Shown here in pieces: positions 33,959 through 43,141 of a stretch of DNA of 64,000 bases. Every line of letters starts with the position of its first letter. Position 1 is the first letter of the stretch. The notes under the pieces are model-generated. The model worked only from the letters and a program-made list of their open reading frames with translations. It ran no database searches and was not told the origin of the DNA. This stretch comes from Bradyrhizobium sp. KBS0727 (GTDB taxonomy: Bacteria > Pseudomonadota > Alphaproteobacteria > Rhizobiales > Xanthobacteraceae): positions 4,459,501 through 4,523,500 of the forward strand of contig NZ_CP042176.1 of assembly GCF_005937885.2 (NCBI RefSeq), in the 5' to 3' direction. The position numbers and the translations under genes are program-made.

Positions 33959-34375
33959 ATGAAATGGATGAGAGAACGCGATCTTCTGATCGCGCAAACG
34001 ATGGCGTTTGTTCAGTCGGTGACCGGCAAGAAGCCGGAGGCCGATATGACAGTTGCGGCGAGTTTCCTCGCGGTCGAGACATCTCAGACCGCGGTCACCG
34101 CGGCGCCGATGCCCGACATCGAAGCTTTGATGGCTGAGACCATTGCCGCCGCCGAGCCGCCACGAGAGGCGTCGACGCCGGTGCAGACGATCGCACGGGC
34201 CGACCTGCGCAACGGCTTCCAGTCGGAAATATCCGAGATCAAGGCGCGGGTCGCCGATTTCCGCGCCCACCAGGCGCGGTTCAGCCAGGAGCGCGAGGCC
34301 TATTGCAGCGCCACCATGGCCAAGGTCCACGCCACGCTGCGGGAGATGCCGTCGTCGCCGCGGGTGGGCAAGTAG
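33959..34375 (+). CDS. Conserved hypothetical protein (138 aa)
   Basis: ATG 33959 with GAGGTG upstream. The product is soluble and mostly helical: MKWMRERDLLIAQTMAFVQSVTGKK, an Ala/Thr-rich middle, then a charged C-terminal helix (NGFQSEISEIKARVADFRAHQARFSQEREAYCSATMAKVHATLRE) with coiled-coil character. No known domain. Similar short proteins accompany core genes in Bradyrhizobium; no function is proposed. Confidence 0.6.
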   Translation: MKWMRERDLLIAQTMAFVQSVTGKKPEADMTVAASFLAVETSQTAVTAAPMPDIEALMAETIAAAEPPREASTPVQTIARADLRNGFQSEISEIKARVADFRAHQARFSQEREAYCSATMAKVHATLREMPSSPRVGK

Positions 34376-34468
34376 CTCTCCCATAACTTCCCTTCTGACG
34401 CGTTCACGCCGACCGGTTCACCCCCGCACCTTGGTGCGGGGTTCGGGATGTGAGCCGCTTCGCGACCT

Positions 34469-35317
34469 TCAGCTCTTGCCGATCTTCTCCAGCACAGGGA
34501 GAAGGTGCGTCAGAAACGCCTGCGGATCTTCGCTCATCGGAAAATGGCCGAGGCCCTTCATGATGGTGACCTCGGAACCCGGGATCCTGTTCGCCACCGC
34601 CAGCGTCTCCTCCGGCGTGCAGGAATAGTCGTATTCGCCGGACAGCAGAAACAGCGGGCAGCGCCTGGTGTCGATCTGCGCCACCCGGCCGCGGATGTCG
34701 CCGTCGAGCTTGTAGAAGTACAGATCGCCCTTGAAGACGCCGGGGCCGCCCTGCATGTAGTGCCACAGCGTCTCCCAGCGCTCGCTGTCCGGCGCGTCCG
34801 GGCCGACCAGCCCGGAGACGACCGCGCCGCAGACCTCGCCGCCATGGACGTCCGCCCGGTGCAGGAAGTTGAGATCGTAATAGGGATCGACATGCGCGCC
34901 GGCCTGCAGGCCGATGATGGCGCGAAAGCTCTCGGGATGTTCGAGCGCCAGATGCAGCGCGATACGACCGCCGATCGAACAGCCGATCAGGATCGGCCTG
35001 TCGAGTTCGAGCGCGGCCGAGATCTCAAGGATCATCGTGGTGTATTGCGCCGAGGTGAGCTGATACTCCTCCTCGTGCCAGCCCGACGGCGGCGACGATT
35101 TGCCGTGCCAGGGCATGTCGAAGGCGATGACGCGATGTTTCGCGGTCACGCTTGTGTCGTTCATCAGCCCGCGATATTGCCGCCCGTCGCTTCCGGCCGT
35201 GTGCAGGCACAACAGCGGCGTGCCCTCGCCCGCCTCCTCGACATAGACGCGGTGCGGCCGGCCGAACAGGTCGAGATGCATGTAGCGGCCGGTGATCGGC
35301 TCGAATCGCGCGTTCAT
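34469..35317 (-). CDS. Alpha/beta-hydrolase, coupled to an SCP2-like protein
   Basis: The true start is ATG 35317, overlapping the stop of the upstream gene by four bases; 282 residues. Features of the fold: oxyanion region LLCLHTAGSDGRQY, nucleophile elbow ILIGCSIGGRIA, an acid in FLLSGEYDYSC, and the catalytic His in MKGLGHFPMSEDP. It is cytosolic. Coupling to an SCP2-like lipid-binding partner suggests a hydrophobic ester or acyl substrate. The same two-gene pair is found in other rhizobia as far as I recall. Confidence 0.85.
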   Translation of the reverse strand: MNARFEPITGRYMHLDLFGRPHRVYVEEAGEGTPLLCLHTAGSDGRQYRGLMNDTSVTAKHRVIAFDMPWHGKSSPPSGWHEEEYQLTSAQYTTMILEISAALELDRPILIGCSIGGRIALHLALEHPESFRAIIGLQAGAHVDPYYDLNFLHRADVHGGEVCGAVVSGLVGPDAPDSERWETLWHYMQGGPGVFKGDLYFYKLDGDIRGRVAQIDTRRCPLFLLSGEYDYSCTPEETLAVANRIPGSEVTIMKGLGHFPMSEDPQAFLTHLLPVLEKIGKS

Positions 35318-35682
35318 GCCGCCGCTCCCTGCGCGCGCAGCTTGGCGAGCGCCTCCTTGAAGTAGCGCAGATGGGACATGAATATCTGCAAATTGCCTTC
35401 GGCCTTGAGCACACGCCGCTTGATCAGCGCCAGCAGGTCGTTCGAGCCCGGCGGCGGCCGCTGGCTCCAGAATTTTTGCCATTCCTCCTCGGGCGCGCGC
35501 AGCGCAAAGGACGAGGACGGCATCACGAACGGTCCCCGCGTTACCGACACGATGCGGCCCTCGAAGATCTGGATCAGCCAGGGGGTCTGCCCGACCTCCA
35601 GCAGGAAATTCGTCGTCAGATACCGGCCACGCCGGACCAGCGCCTCGTCGCCATTGACCCGCTCAGGCAGCGTTTCGATCAT
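35314..35682 (-). CDS. SCP2-like lipid-binding protein
   Basis: A 122-residue cytosolic protein resembling the sterol-carrier-protein-2 fold: FLLEVGQTPWLIQIFEGRIVSVTRGPFVMPSSSFALRAPEEEWQKFW is the beta-sheet half, and NDLLALIKRRVLKAEGNLQIFMSHLRYFKEAL is the closing helix and ligand tunnel. It probably presents a hydrophobic ligand to the alpha/beta-hydrolase encoded immediately after it (ATGA overlap). Confidence 0.7.
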   Translation of the reverse strand: MIETLPERVNGDEALVRRGRYLTTNFLLEVGQTPWLIQIFEGRIVSVTRGPFVMPSSSFALRAPEEEWQKFWSQRPPPGSNDLLALIKRRVLKAEGNLQIFMSHLRYFKEALAKLRAQGAAA

Positions 35683-35780
35683 CTGGTCCCCCTCGCATAC
35701 GTCGGGCCGCTCAACGCGGCCCGCTCCTCTTGATTGACCCGCATGATGGGTGGAACGGGCGCGGCGTCAATCGCGCGAAA

Positions 35781-35888
35781 TCAGAGCCAGGCGCATACCA
35801 GCGCCACGTTGGCCGCGCAGGCGGCCAGTAGGGCTACGGTGAGCGTGAGCTGGACACGCTCGCAGGAGGTCGGGTGGATCGCTCTCAT
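35781..35888 (-). CDS. Possible 35-residue membrane peptide
   Basis: ATG 35888 opens a frame reading MRAIHPTSCERVQLTLTVAL, then a helix of small and aliphatic residues (LLAACAANVALVCAWL) to the stop. It has one predicted helix and four cysteines. There is no good ribosome site, so support is only composition. The rest of 35683-36104 shows no other gene. Confidence 0.35.
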   Translation of the reverse strand: MRAIHPTSCERVQLTLTVALLAACAANVALVCAWL

Positions 35889-36104
35889 GGCCGGAAACAT
35901 CCGGCGATTCTGGCGGACGAGTCTCGGGGATTCTTTTTCGCCGGGTTTACCTCTCGTTAGGGACTCAGGAGCAGCCGGGAAGTTCGGTGGAAACGGCCGA
36001 AACGGGCGGATTTGACCATCACGGCCTCGAAAAGTGCTCGCATGGCAGCCCGGCCTGAAACCCGGATGCGGCTTCCGCGTTGACGGCCTTTACCGGAGCC
36101 AACC

Positions 36105-36359
36105 ATGCCCTACGCGCTGTTCTGTAACGACGCCAAGCTGAGCAAGGCCTACCCGACCGAGGCCGACGTCTGGAGGGTGGCCCTGAAGAGCGGCCTCGTG
36201 GTCGACGTGGTCTCAGAGGACGCCAAAGTGGCGCCGCGCCCGGTACTGGACAATGACTACGAGATCCGGTCCTGCCGGCCCGATCCGCAGGAAGACCCCG
36301 TGCAAAACAAGGCCGAAGCCGAACGTGAGGCCGGGTCAGAACCGCACCTGGGTTCGTGA
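36105..36359 (+). CDS. Conserved hypothetical protein (84 aa)
   Basis: A soluble 84-residue protein beginning MPYALFCNDAKLSKAYPTEADVWRVA, with KSGLVVDVVSEDAK and a VLDNDYEIRSC segment, then an acidic tail. It is a recognisable small family of Bradyrhizobium and relatives with no known role. The ATG follows GGAGCC. No operon partner. Confidence 0.7.
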   Translation: MPYALFCNDAKLSKAYPTEADVWRVALKSGLVVDVVSEDAKVAPRPVLDNDYEIRSCRPDPQEDPVQNKAEAEREAGSEPHLGS

Positions 36360-36504
36360 GGGTCGTTCCGCCGGTCATCATCCCCGAAATCGGACGATCC
36401 GGACTTGCATGACAACCGCGTCCGGCCGCAGGTCACGACAAGCTGCAGGTCACGACAAGCGGAATGCCGGCTTTCGCCGGCAGGACGGAATATGGAAGTG
36501 CGCT

Positions 36505-36744
36505 TTACGGCGTCGCCGTCACCAGCGAGGCCTGCTCTGAAGCCAGCGAGACGCAAGCCTTGCGTCGGTGCAGTCCCCTGATCGCGCCGGTGACCTTGAG
36601 CACCTTGCCTGCCGGACACGAGGTGTCCTGCACAAAGACGATTTCATAGGGTGCCATGATCAAGGGTTCGGATTTCAGGACTGTCTGGGCAACACATGGC
36701 AACGCTGCCGTGGAGAAAATCAGCCCTAACGCAAAAGCACGCAT
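36505..36744 (-). CDS. Small exported DUF6719-type protein
   Basis: ATG 36744 gives 79 residues with a signal peptide (FALGLIFSTAALPCVAQ). The mature part reads APYEIVFVQDTSCPAGKVLKVTGAIRGLHRRKACV, the conserved core of a small periplasmic family with two cysteines that may form a disulfide. Role unknown. Confidence 0.75.
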   Translation of the reverse strand: MRAFALGLIFSTAALPCVAQTVLKSEPLIMAPYEIVFVQDTSCPAGKVLKVTGAIRGLHRRKACVSLASEQASLVTATP

Positions 36745-36872
36745 GTTCGTTGTCCAACCAGCCGGCCGAACCATAATAACCCAACATGACGAAAAAGTTT
36801 CGTGCGCTGCAAAAATTATTTTTCGGCGTCAGAAACATGCGACGCCCGCACCGTCCAGCCCGCCCGCCAACA

Positions 36873-36899
36873 AAAAGGCCGGCGTAAAGCCGGCCTTTT
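36873..36899 (-). terminator. Terminator of the outer-membrane protein gene
   Basis: AAAAGGCCGGC and GCCGGCCTTTT form a perfect 11-bp stem around GTAAA. Read leftward it follows the stop at 36921 and ends in T5; it could also work rightward. Confidence 0.85.
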
Positions 36900-36920
36900 C
36901 GCGTCTCAAGTCAGTGGCGA

Positions 36921-37652
36921 TCAATATTTGGCGGCGACCGGGCCACCCCAGCCAAACCGGTAGTTCACGCCGACCTTGACGGTGTGCTCGTCGTTCCGGA
37001 ACGACCTGCCGGCGATGTCGGCGGGGCCGGTCGCGAAGGTGGTGTTGCCGAAATTGTAATACTGGTACTCGGCCTTGGCCGACCAGTTCGGCGCGAACAT
37101 GTATTCGAGACCGCCGCCGACGGTGTAGCCGTCCTTGTGGCTGCCATTGGTGGTGAAGGGCTGCGCCAGGCCGGCCGCCGTCACGCCGATGTTGTTGCCG
37201 TCGCGCCAGGCGTAGCCGCCCTTGGCGTACAGCAGCGCCGGCCCCCAAGTGTAACCGAGCCGACCGGTCACCGAGCCTAGCTGGTCGGTATTGGAGGTCA
37301 CCAGCGTACCGCCCGGGAATAGCACCCCGTTATTGTTGCTGTTGGGCAGCCAGCTGTATTGGGCCTCGACGCCCATCACCCAGTTGGGCGCGAACTGATA
37401 GTCGAAGCCGCCCTGCACGCCGCCAAGGAAGCGGGCGTTGCTGCCCTGCAGGGAGTTATCGCCTGCAAAGGCGCCGCCGAGATGGCCGCCGATATAGAAC
37501 CCGGTCCAGTTGTAGACGAGCGCCGGCGCGGTATAGACCGGCGCCTTGGAATAGGTGCGGGGCGGCATGTCAGCCGCAAAAGCAGATGCCCCCAGGGATA
37601 CCGACAAGGCGGCCAGCGCGACCGCGCCGAGCAAAATCTTCTTCATCTTCAT
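36921..37652 (-). CDS. Omp25/Omp31-type outer-membrane porin-like protein
   Basis: ATG 37652 gives 243 residues. Signal peptide LLGAVALAALSVSLGASAFA, then the rhizobial Omp31 opening (ADMPPRTYSKAPVYTAPALVYNWTGFYIGGHLGGAFAG). Eight-stranded barrel strands follow, ending in VKVGVNYRFGWGGPVAAKY. EYMFAPNWSAKAEYQYYNFG is a typical strand-turn-strand. Its length is normal for the family. This is an abundant surface protein in Bradyrhizobium, and the strong terminator fits high expression. The upstream gap 37653-37967 holds no gene. Confidence 0.88.
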   Translation of the reverse strand: MKMKKILLGAVALAALSVSLGASAFAADMPPRTYSKAPVYTAPALVYNWTGFYIGGHLGGAFAGDNSLQGSNARFLGGVQGGFDYQFAPNWVMGVEAQYSWLPNSNNNGVLFPGGTLVTSNTDQLGSVTGRLGYTWGPALLYAKGGYAWRDGNNIGVTAAGLAQPFTTNGSHKDGYTVGGGLEYMFAPNWSAKAEYQYYNFGNTTFATGPADIAGRSFRNDEHTVKVGVNYRFGWGGPVAAKY

Positions 37653-37967
37653 TCCCCATGACTTACGTTGCGATATCAATCCAAACAACGTGACCTCATT
37701 TAGGTTGCTTTGGGGCAATGCCGGAGCACCGATGGTGCGCAACTGTGACGGCATCGTAACAAAGCGCTTTAGTTCCCTCGCATATAAGGTTTTTCCCTGG
37801 GTTAATCAGGTGGCTTCCCCGCTTTGTTGATGTCGAAAACAACTAAGGCAAGGTTCAAGCCTCGCTGAAAAGTGATCGGATTTCGTTCATCTTTTCGGCC
37901 CAAGGATCTCGCTACCGCTTCCAGGGAGCTGTCCGGAACTGGACCCGCGTTTGCCGCAGCCGAGCGC

Positions 37968-38390
37968 CTACCGCGTCATCTTTTCCATGTCGGGAAATGG
38001 CGCATAGACCGCGCCAGCGCAGGGCTCGCTGGCGTTTTCGACGAGCCGGTCGAGCCGGCCATCGACAAAGAGAATCCCGCGCTCACGGGGCTCGCGATAG
38101 CTGCCGTCGGATTCACGCGGGCTGTAGCGCAGGCAAGTAATATAGCGGAGCCGCCCGCCGACGATGCGCTGGACCGGCTCGGCAATCGCGGCATCATGCA
38201 CGCCGGCCGGATTGTTGAGATAGCTCCGCATGAACGCCAGCACTTCGGTGCGGTAGTTGCTCGGAAAGGGCTGGTTGGCGACGCCGCGATCGTCGGTATA
38301 CGTGATCGGCCTGCCTTCGTCGCTGCCGGCGCAGGCCGAAAGCGCGATCGGCAGCACCAGGATCGCCGCAAACTTTGCTGATGTCCCCAC
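37968..38390 (-). CDS. Small outer-membrane-type lipoprotein
   Basis: GTG 38390 (AGAAGAG upstream) gives 140 residues with a lipoprotein signal: VGTSAKFAAILVLPIALSAC, the Cys being the lipidated residue. The soluble part (YRTEVLAFMRSYLNNPAGVHDAAIAEPVQRIVGGRLRYITCLRYSPR then RERGILFVDGRLDRLVE) is a conserved rhizobial lipoprotein of unknown function. The longer frame to 38540 lacks a signal and is rejected. Confidence 0.72.
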   Translation of the reverse strand: MGTSAKFAAILVLPIALSACAGSDEGRPITYTDDRGVANQPFPSNYRTEVLAFMRSYLNNPAGVHDAAIAEPVQRIVGGRLRYITCLRYSPRESDGSYREPRERGILFVDGRLDRLVENASEPCAGAVYAPFPDMEKMTR

Positions 38391-38586
38391 GCGAAACTCT
38401 TCTATCCGGCCCCGGGCAACTCTTAGACTGCCCGGCGCTGAATTGGAATTCGCATCTCGGTTATCGAAAAGCACACCAACCCACGGCCATGGGGGCATGG
38501 CGCGTGGGCTGGGCCGGTTATCCGCGGGCGCGGTGGGCAATGGGGGCGATCGAAACGCGCCCGCGGATCAGTTTCAGCCGCTGGTT

Positions 38587-38874
38587 TCAGCCGCGCTTGG
38601 GCGCCGGCTTCACGTGCTTGACCGCAAGCTTCGGCGCCGAGTGGGTCTTCAGCGCGCTCATGTGCTTGTGGTGGCGATGATGGCGGCCCATGCCGGCATT
38701 GGCGTTCAGAGATTTCGACTTCGCCGTTTCGGCCTTGATCACCGGGGCCTGCACCGTCTTGGTCGCCGGGGCTTTGGTAGCCGTGTTCTGGGTCGCCTTG
38801 CTGGGGGCGGCGGCAAGCACGGGCGCGGCGAGAACGGAAACGGCAACGAGCGCTGCGGAAATGGTCTTGAACAT
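38587..38874 (-). CDS. Exported His/Lys-rich small protein
   Basis: ATG 38874 has AGGAGACAACC directly ahead. The 95 residues start with a signal peptide (TISAALVAVSVLAAPVLAA). The mature part is Ala/Lys/Thr-rich and carries GRHHRHHKHM and further His/Lys residues, so it is strongly basic. It could bind metals or polyanions in the periplasm; no family is known to me. Confidence 0.65.
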   Translation of the reverse strand: MFKTISAALVAVSVLAAPVLAAAPSKATQNTATKAPATKTVQAPVIKAETAKSKSLNANAGMGRHHRHHKHMSALKTHSAPKLAVKHVKPAPKRG

Positions 38875-39171
38875 GGTTGTCTCCTCTTTCAGGGGATCGC
38901 TGGCATCTCCGGCCGGATGACCGGGGCTCGCTGATCGTGGAGGTGACCTTAGCGACCGCGCGCTGAACCCCTTCTGAAGCGCGGTGATAGACTTCGTTCA
39001 TCTGGATGACATCTTGGTCATGTTGCGGGTTCCGGGTTTTCGCGGGCCGCCGTCCGCTCGCGCAAATTTTGCGTAAATCGGGGCGGACAGCCGGGAATGT
39101 TTGCAACCGCCGGGGGTTCAATTCACCAGGCATCGGAGTAGGATTACCGAACCGGCCATCAGGAGAGATGC

Positions 39172-39711
39172 ATGAACAAACTTGCCATCAGGCTTTTGAC
39201 GCTCGCATTGCTGTCGCTGACGCTCGCGGCAGCGCCCGTCGTCACCGCGGTCTACGCCGCGCCCGACAACGATCCGCCGCCGCCGGACAAGGGCAAGAAG
39301 AAGAAATCCAGCGAAGCGCGCCCGGGCATCGAGCAGACCGCTTTTGCAGACGGCTATCGCGCCGCCTATGCCACCATCTACGACCGCCACGACTACGCCT
39401 CGGCGATCACGCAGCTCAAAGCGCTCGGTCGTGACGACAGCGCCGCCGTCGCCAACCTGATCGGCTACTCCTACCGCAAGCTCGGCGACTACAAGGTCTC
39501 GCAGGTCTGGTACGAACGCGCGCTCAAGGCCGATCCGAACCACGTCAAGACCTGGCAGTATTACGGCCTGTGGCAAGTCGAACAGGGCAACCGCGACCAG
39601 GCGCAGTATCACCTGAACCGGATCGCCCAGCTCACCGGCACGGCAAGCGAAGAATACCGCTCGCTCGCCGACGCGATGGAGAAACCGCCCGGCACCGGAC
39701 TGGTTTACTGA
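39172..39711 (+). CDS. Exported TPR protein
   Basis: A 179-residue protein with GGAGAG upstream. Signal peptide LLTLALLSLTLAAAPVVTAVYA, a Lys-rich linker (PPPPDKGKKKKSSEAR), then about three tetratricopeptide repeats from residue 60: DYASAITQLKALGRDDSAAVANLIGYSYRKLGDYKVSQVWYERALKADPNHVKTWQYYGLWQVEQGNRDQAQYHL. It is likely a periplasmic scaffold. It is monocistronic, with its own terminator. Confidence 0.85.
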   Translation: MNKLAIRLLTLALLSLTLAAAPVVTAVYAAPDNDPPPPDKGKKKKSSEARPGIEQTAFADGYRAAYATIYDRHDYASAITQLKALGRDDSAAVANLIGYSYRKLGDYKVSQVWYERALKADPNHVKTWQYYGLWQVEQGNRDQAQYHLNRIAQLTGTASEEYRSLADAMEKPPGTGLVY

Positions 39712-39730
39712 GTTAGCTAACGAGAATTCG

Positions 39731-39765
39731 GCCGGCGCAGCAACAAGCTGCGCCGGCTTTTTGTT
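39731..39765 (+). terminator. Rho-independent terminator after the TPR gene
   Basis: GCCGGCGCAG and CTGCGCCGGC pair perfectly (10 bp) around CAACAAG, then TTTTT. Confidence 0.9.
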
Positions 39766-39774
39766 GTTCCAACT

Positions 39775-41376
39775 TCACTTCATCAGCGCCTCAACTTCCG
39801 CACGGAACGCCTGACGCGCCCCATCGCGTGAATAGAACATGTGCCCGCCGGGATAGACGACCAGCTTCACCCGGCTCGGACCGGCATAGGCCGGCAACTG
39901 GTCAAGGATGATCTTCGAGGCGAAATAGGGCGTCGCCAGATCGAACATCCCGTGCCCGACCAGCAATTTCAGTTTGGGATCGAACGCGAGAACCTGACGT
40001 AGCTGCGTCACCGACTCGGGCGGGTTTCGTCCTCGGCCGTAATCCCACGCCTTGATCACACTATCGCTGAGCAATTGATACGAACCGTCTGGCCGCCAAT
40101 TCAATTTTCGCGTGATGAGATCGACCGCGGCGCTGGTCAAGGGCGCCACCAGCGGATCACCGGAGGGATCTCCGAACTGGTAGTAACTGGAATCCGGATA
40201 GGGATCGAAGCCTGAAACCGAGGCGTCGTAGCGGCCGGTCACCCGGCCGTTGCGGCGGTCGAACTCCCGGCGGAATTCGCTGATGTCGAAGCGCCCGGCA
40301 AGCCGGCGGCTCACCGCTTGATCGATGCCGGTCAGTTGCGCCACCTTGTCGGCAAGCCGCGTCGTTGCCTCCTTGTCGGCCTGCCCTTTGATCAGGTCCG
40401 TCAGGAATTCGCCCTGCGCGTAACGTTCGACCTCGGCGAGATCGCTGTGCGTCACCGCGCCCTTCCCTGCGTCTTTGGCCTCGCGCGCCACCGCCGCCAT
40501 GGTCGGCAGGCTGTAGACAAATTGCAGCAGGCTGGAGCCGGAATAATCGCGGAAGTCGATGAGCGGCGAAACCAGGATCAGCCCCCGCACGCCGACGCCT
40601 TGCTGGGTCTGCAGGTTGTGTACCACCTTGGGTCCGCGGATGCCGCCATAGCTTTCGCCGGCCACGAATTTCGGCGACAGCAGGCGGTCGTATTTTTCAA
40701 GCCATCGCCGGATCACCAGCGCAATCGAACTGACGTCGCCGTCGACCGAGAAGAACCGCTTGCGCACGTCATCGCCCGAGGCGACGAAGCGGCTGTAGCC
40801 GGTACCGACCGGATCGATGAAGACGAGATCGGTAAAGTCGAGCCAGGTCTCGGCATTGGGCAACAGGTCGGGGGAAGCGGAAGACACCGCACCGTCGCCG
40901 CCGATCGACAACCGCCACGGCCCGGCGTCGCCGAGTTGCAGCCAGGCCGAGGACGCGCCCGGCCCGCCGTTGAACAGAAACGTCACCGGCCGGCTGGCGC
41001 GGTCGGCGCCGTCAATCTGGTAGGAGGTGTAGGCGATATCGGCCTGCGGCTCGCCCTTGTCGTCGAAAATGCGGATCGAGCCGGCGGTGGCGGTGAAATT
41101 GAGCGTCCGCCCCGGCAGCGCCAGCGTCTGTTTGGTCGTTGCGTCCGGCGGCAGGCGATGCTGTTCGGCAGCGGCCGGCGCATTGGCATCGCCACCGCTG
41201 CCACCGCGGCGGCCCCCACCTTTCTGGCCCGCGGGCGCCGGCTCCGGCGTCGTCGCGGCGGGCTGCTGCTGTGAAGGCTGGGGCGCTTCCTCGGCGCGGG
41301 CGGTCGTGGCAAGCGAAAGCGCGAGCAGCGCAACGGCAATGCCGGCATGACGCCGCGCCATGAAACGGATGGCCAT
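39775..41376 (-). CDS. Exported serine carboxypeptidase, S10 family
   Basis: ATG 41376 gives 533 residues; an in-frame extension upstream has no ribosome site. Signal peptide (GIAVALLALSLATTARA), a low-complexity Gln/Pro/Gly linker to about residue 70, then the peptidase. Oxyanion motif LFNGGPGASSAWLQLGD, nucleophile FVAGESYGGIRG, Asp in GHGMFDLATPYF, and His in YPGGHMFYSR complete the S10 triad. It would remove C-terminal residues from peptides in the periplasm. S10 enzymes are rarer in bacteria than in eukaryotes but recur in rhizobia. Confidence 0.9.
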   Translation of the reverse strand: MAIRFMARRHAGIAVALLALSLATTARAEEAPQPSQQQPAATTPEPAPAGQKGGGRRGGSGGDANAPAAAEQHRLPPDATTKQTLALPGRTLNFTATAGSIRIFDDKGEPQADIAYTSYQIDGADRASRPVTFLFNGGPGASSAWLQLGDAGPWRLSIGGDGAVSSASPDLLPNAETWLDFTDLVFIDPVGTGYSRFVASGDDVRKRFFSVDGDVSSIALVIRRWLEKYDRLLSPKFVAGESYGGIRGPKVVHNLQTQQGVGVRGLILVSPLIDFRDYSGSSLLQFVYSLPTMAAVAREAKDAGKGAVTHSDLAEVERYAQGEFLTDLIKGQADKEATTRLADKVAQLTGIDQAVSRRLAGRFDISEFRREFDRRNGRVTGRYDASVSGFDPYPDSSYYQFGDPSGDPLVAPLTSAAVDLITRKLNWRPDGSYQLLSDSVIKAWDYGRGRNPPESVTQLRQVLAFDPKLKLLVGHGMFDLATPYFASKIILDQLPAYAGPSRVKLVVYPGGHMFYSRDGARQAFRAEVEALMK

Positions 41377-41594
41377 TTTGTCTGCTCCCTGCACTTTTGT
41401 TTCCGGTATCGGTCGTTTCCGGCGCTTGTTGCGATCCGGCAGCGTTAACGACGTTCGCGCGCGGATCGTAACTCGAAACTGCGACAGCTTGGCGGCACGC
41501 GCAAGCGCAGGATAGTCTCGGGTCCCTCGACAAGGCCCGGCAAGCTGTATAGACGACCACCGCGCACCAGGCGCCAATGTGAGCCCGCCATCTG

Positions 41595-42374
41595 ATGACC
41601 CGCCCGAAGCGATATGACCGGATTGCGTTCGTTGCCAGCGCAAGCGCGGAAGCACAGGCGGCGCTGGAGCAGCTGACGACGCTCTACGGCAACCACAATG
41701 CCGACGACGCCGACGTCGTGGTCGCGCTCGGCGGCGACGGGTTGATGCTGCAGACGCTGCACGCCCACATGCGCTCCGGCAAGCCGATCTACGGCATGCA
41801 TCGCGGCACCGTCGGCTTCCTGATGAACGAATTCACGACGCACGATCTGCACACGCGACTGGCGGCGGCCCGCGAATCCCTGATCAACCCGCTCTTGATG
41901 CGGGCCACCGACGTCAACGGCGTGGTACACCTGCATCATGCCATCAACGAAGTCGCGATGTTTCGCCAGACCTATCAGGCGGCGCGCCTGCGCATCCTGA
42001 TCGACGAGCACGAACGCATGGCGGAGTTGATCGCCGACGGAATCCTGGTCGCGACGCCGGCGGGCTCCACCGCCTACAATCTCTCCGCCCAGGGACCGAT
42101 CCTGCCGATCAACGCGGCGCTGCTGGCGCTGACCCCGATCAGCGCGTTCCGGCCACGGCGCTGGCGCGGCGCCCTGCTCCCCAACTCCGCCTTCGTGGTG
42201 ATCGAGGTGCTCGAGGGCGACAAGCGGCCGGTGGCGGCGGTGGCCGACCATGACGAGGTACGCGACGTCCGCCGCGTCGAGGTGCTGTCCGACAAGACGA
42301 TCTCGATGCGGATGCTGTTCGACCCCGGCCACAGCCTCGAGGAACGCATCCTGCGCGAGCAGTTCGGGCATTAG
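41595..42374 (+). CDS. nadK: NAD kinase
   Basis: A 259-residue cytosolic enzyme that phosphorylates NAD to NADP with ATP or polyphosphate. The GGDG motif is G46-G47-D48-G49 (DVVVALGGDGLML). YGMHRGTVGFLMN, the HHAINEVAMF (NE/D) segment and DGILVATPAGSTAYNLSAQGPI follow the family order. It is short, as in other alphaproteobacteria. It is divergent from the carboxypeptidase gene. Confidence 0.93.
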   Translation: MTRPKRYDRIAFVASASAEAQAALEQLTTLYGNHNADDADVVVALGGDGLMLQTLHAHMRSGKPIYGMHRGTVGFLMNEFTTHDLHTRLAAARESLINPLLMRATDVNGVVHLHHAINEVAMFRQTYQAARLRILIDEHERMAELIADGILVATPAGSTAYNLSAQGPILPINAALLALTPISAFRPRRWRGALLPNSAFVVIEVLEGDKRPVAAVADHDEVRDVRRVEVLSDKTISMRMLFDPGHSLEERILREQFGH

Positions 42375-42406
42375 AGCCTGTCGGCTCTAATGCTTTCGTT
42401 TTGACA

Positions 42407-42448
42407 CGTTTTCTTAATGCGAACCGGACCCACTTCACTCGAAAACGC
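42407..42448. repeat. Dispersed GCGTTTTC palindromic element, copy 2
   Basis: CGTTTTCTTAATGCGAACCG begins the element, and CACTTCACTCGAAAACGC ends it. It matches the 15430 copy with few differences and lies between nadK and the receiver gene. Confidence 0.75.
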
Positions 42449-42573
42449 TACGTAATTTCCCTGCGCCCACCCCTCCCCAGGCCCCGGTTTTGCAACCATT
42501 CGTTAACCGCCGACGCGATATGGTTAACGCCAGGTATACCGTTTTGGCCGCGGTATGCGCTTAGGGCCGAACC

Positions 42574-43119
42574 ATGTATCGCATCGACTTCAACAAGCTG
42601 CGATTTCTGATCTGCGACGACAATCCGCACATGCGCCGCATCCTGCGCACGCTGCTGCATTCGTTCGGCGCGCGCGAGGCCTATGAGGCCGAGGACGGCG
42701 CCACCGCACTCGAAATGTACAGCCACTACGTTCCCGACATCGTCATCACCGACTGGTCGATGCCGATCTTCGACGGCCTCGAACTGGCGCAGATGATCCG
42801 GCAGCCGGAATCCAAGGGCAACCCCTACGCGCCGATCATCATGCTGACCGGCCATTCGGAAAAGCGCCGCGTGACGGTGGCGCGCGACGCCGGCGTCACC
42901 GAGTTTCTGGCCAAGCCGATCTCGGCCAAGGGACTGTACCAGCGCATTCTCAACGTCGTCGCCAATCCGCGCCCGTTCATCAAAACCAAGACCTATTTCG
43001 GCCCGGACCGCCGGCGCAATATCAACAATGCCTATATCGGCCCCGAGCGGCGCGTCGGCGGCGAGGTCGAGGTCATGCAGCAGCCGTCGTTGCTCGACAA
43101 GGCGCGATCCAGCGTCTAG
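42574..43119 (+). CDS. Single-domain response regulator with a C-terminal tail
   Basis: A 181-residue protein: a receiver domain (residues 8-130) with acidic pocket D15-D16, phospho-acceptor D60 (DIVITDWSMP), switch T92 and K114 (FLAKPIS). The C-terminal 50 residues (FFGPDRR-like repeats: YFGPDRRRNINN and YIGPERRVGGE) contain the GPDRR/GPERR motif common in alphaproteobacterial receivers. There is no DNA-binding or enzyme domain. The HPt gene follows after 22 bases, so the two likely exchange phosphate in a multistep relay. Confidence 0.9.
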   Translation: MYRIDFNKLRFLICDDNPHMRRILRTLLHSFGAREAYEAEDGATALEMYSHYVPDIVITDWSMPIFDGLELAQMIRQPESKGNPYAPIIMLTGHSEKRRVTVARDAGVTEFLAKPISAKGLYQRILNVVANPRPFIKTKTYFGPDRRRNINNAYIGPERRVGGEVEVMQQPSLLDKARSSV

Positions 43120-43141
43120 CGCAGGTTTGAAGGAACGCATC

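Noticed and set aside
34469..35482. 55-residue N-terminal extension of the alpha/beta-hydrolase
   Set aside because: The extension lies wholly inside the SCP2-like gene in another frame; the ATGA overlap at 35314-35317 gives the natural start.
40318..41274. 318-codon plus-strand frame opposite the S10 peptidase
   Set aside because: Shadow frame without recognisable fold; the S10 triad on the other strand is complete.
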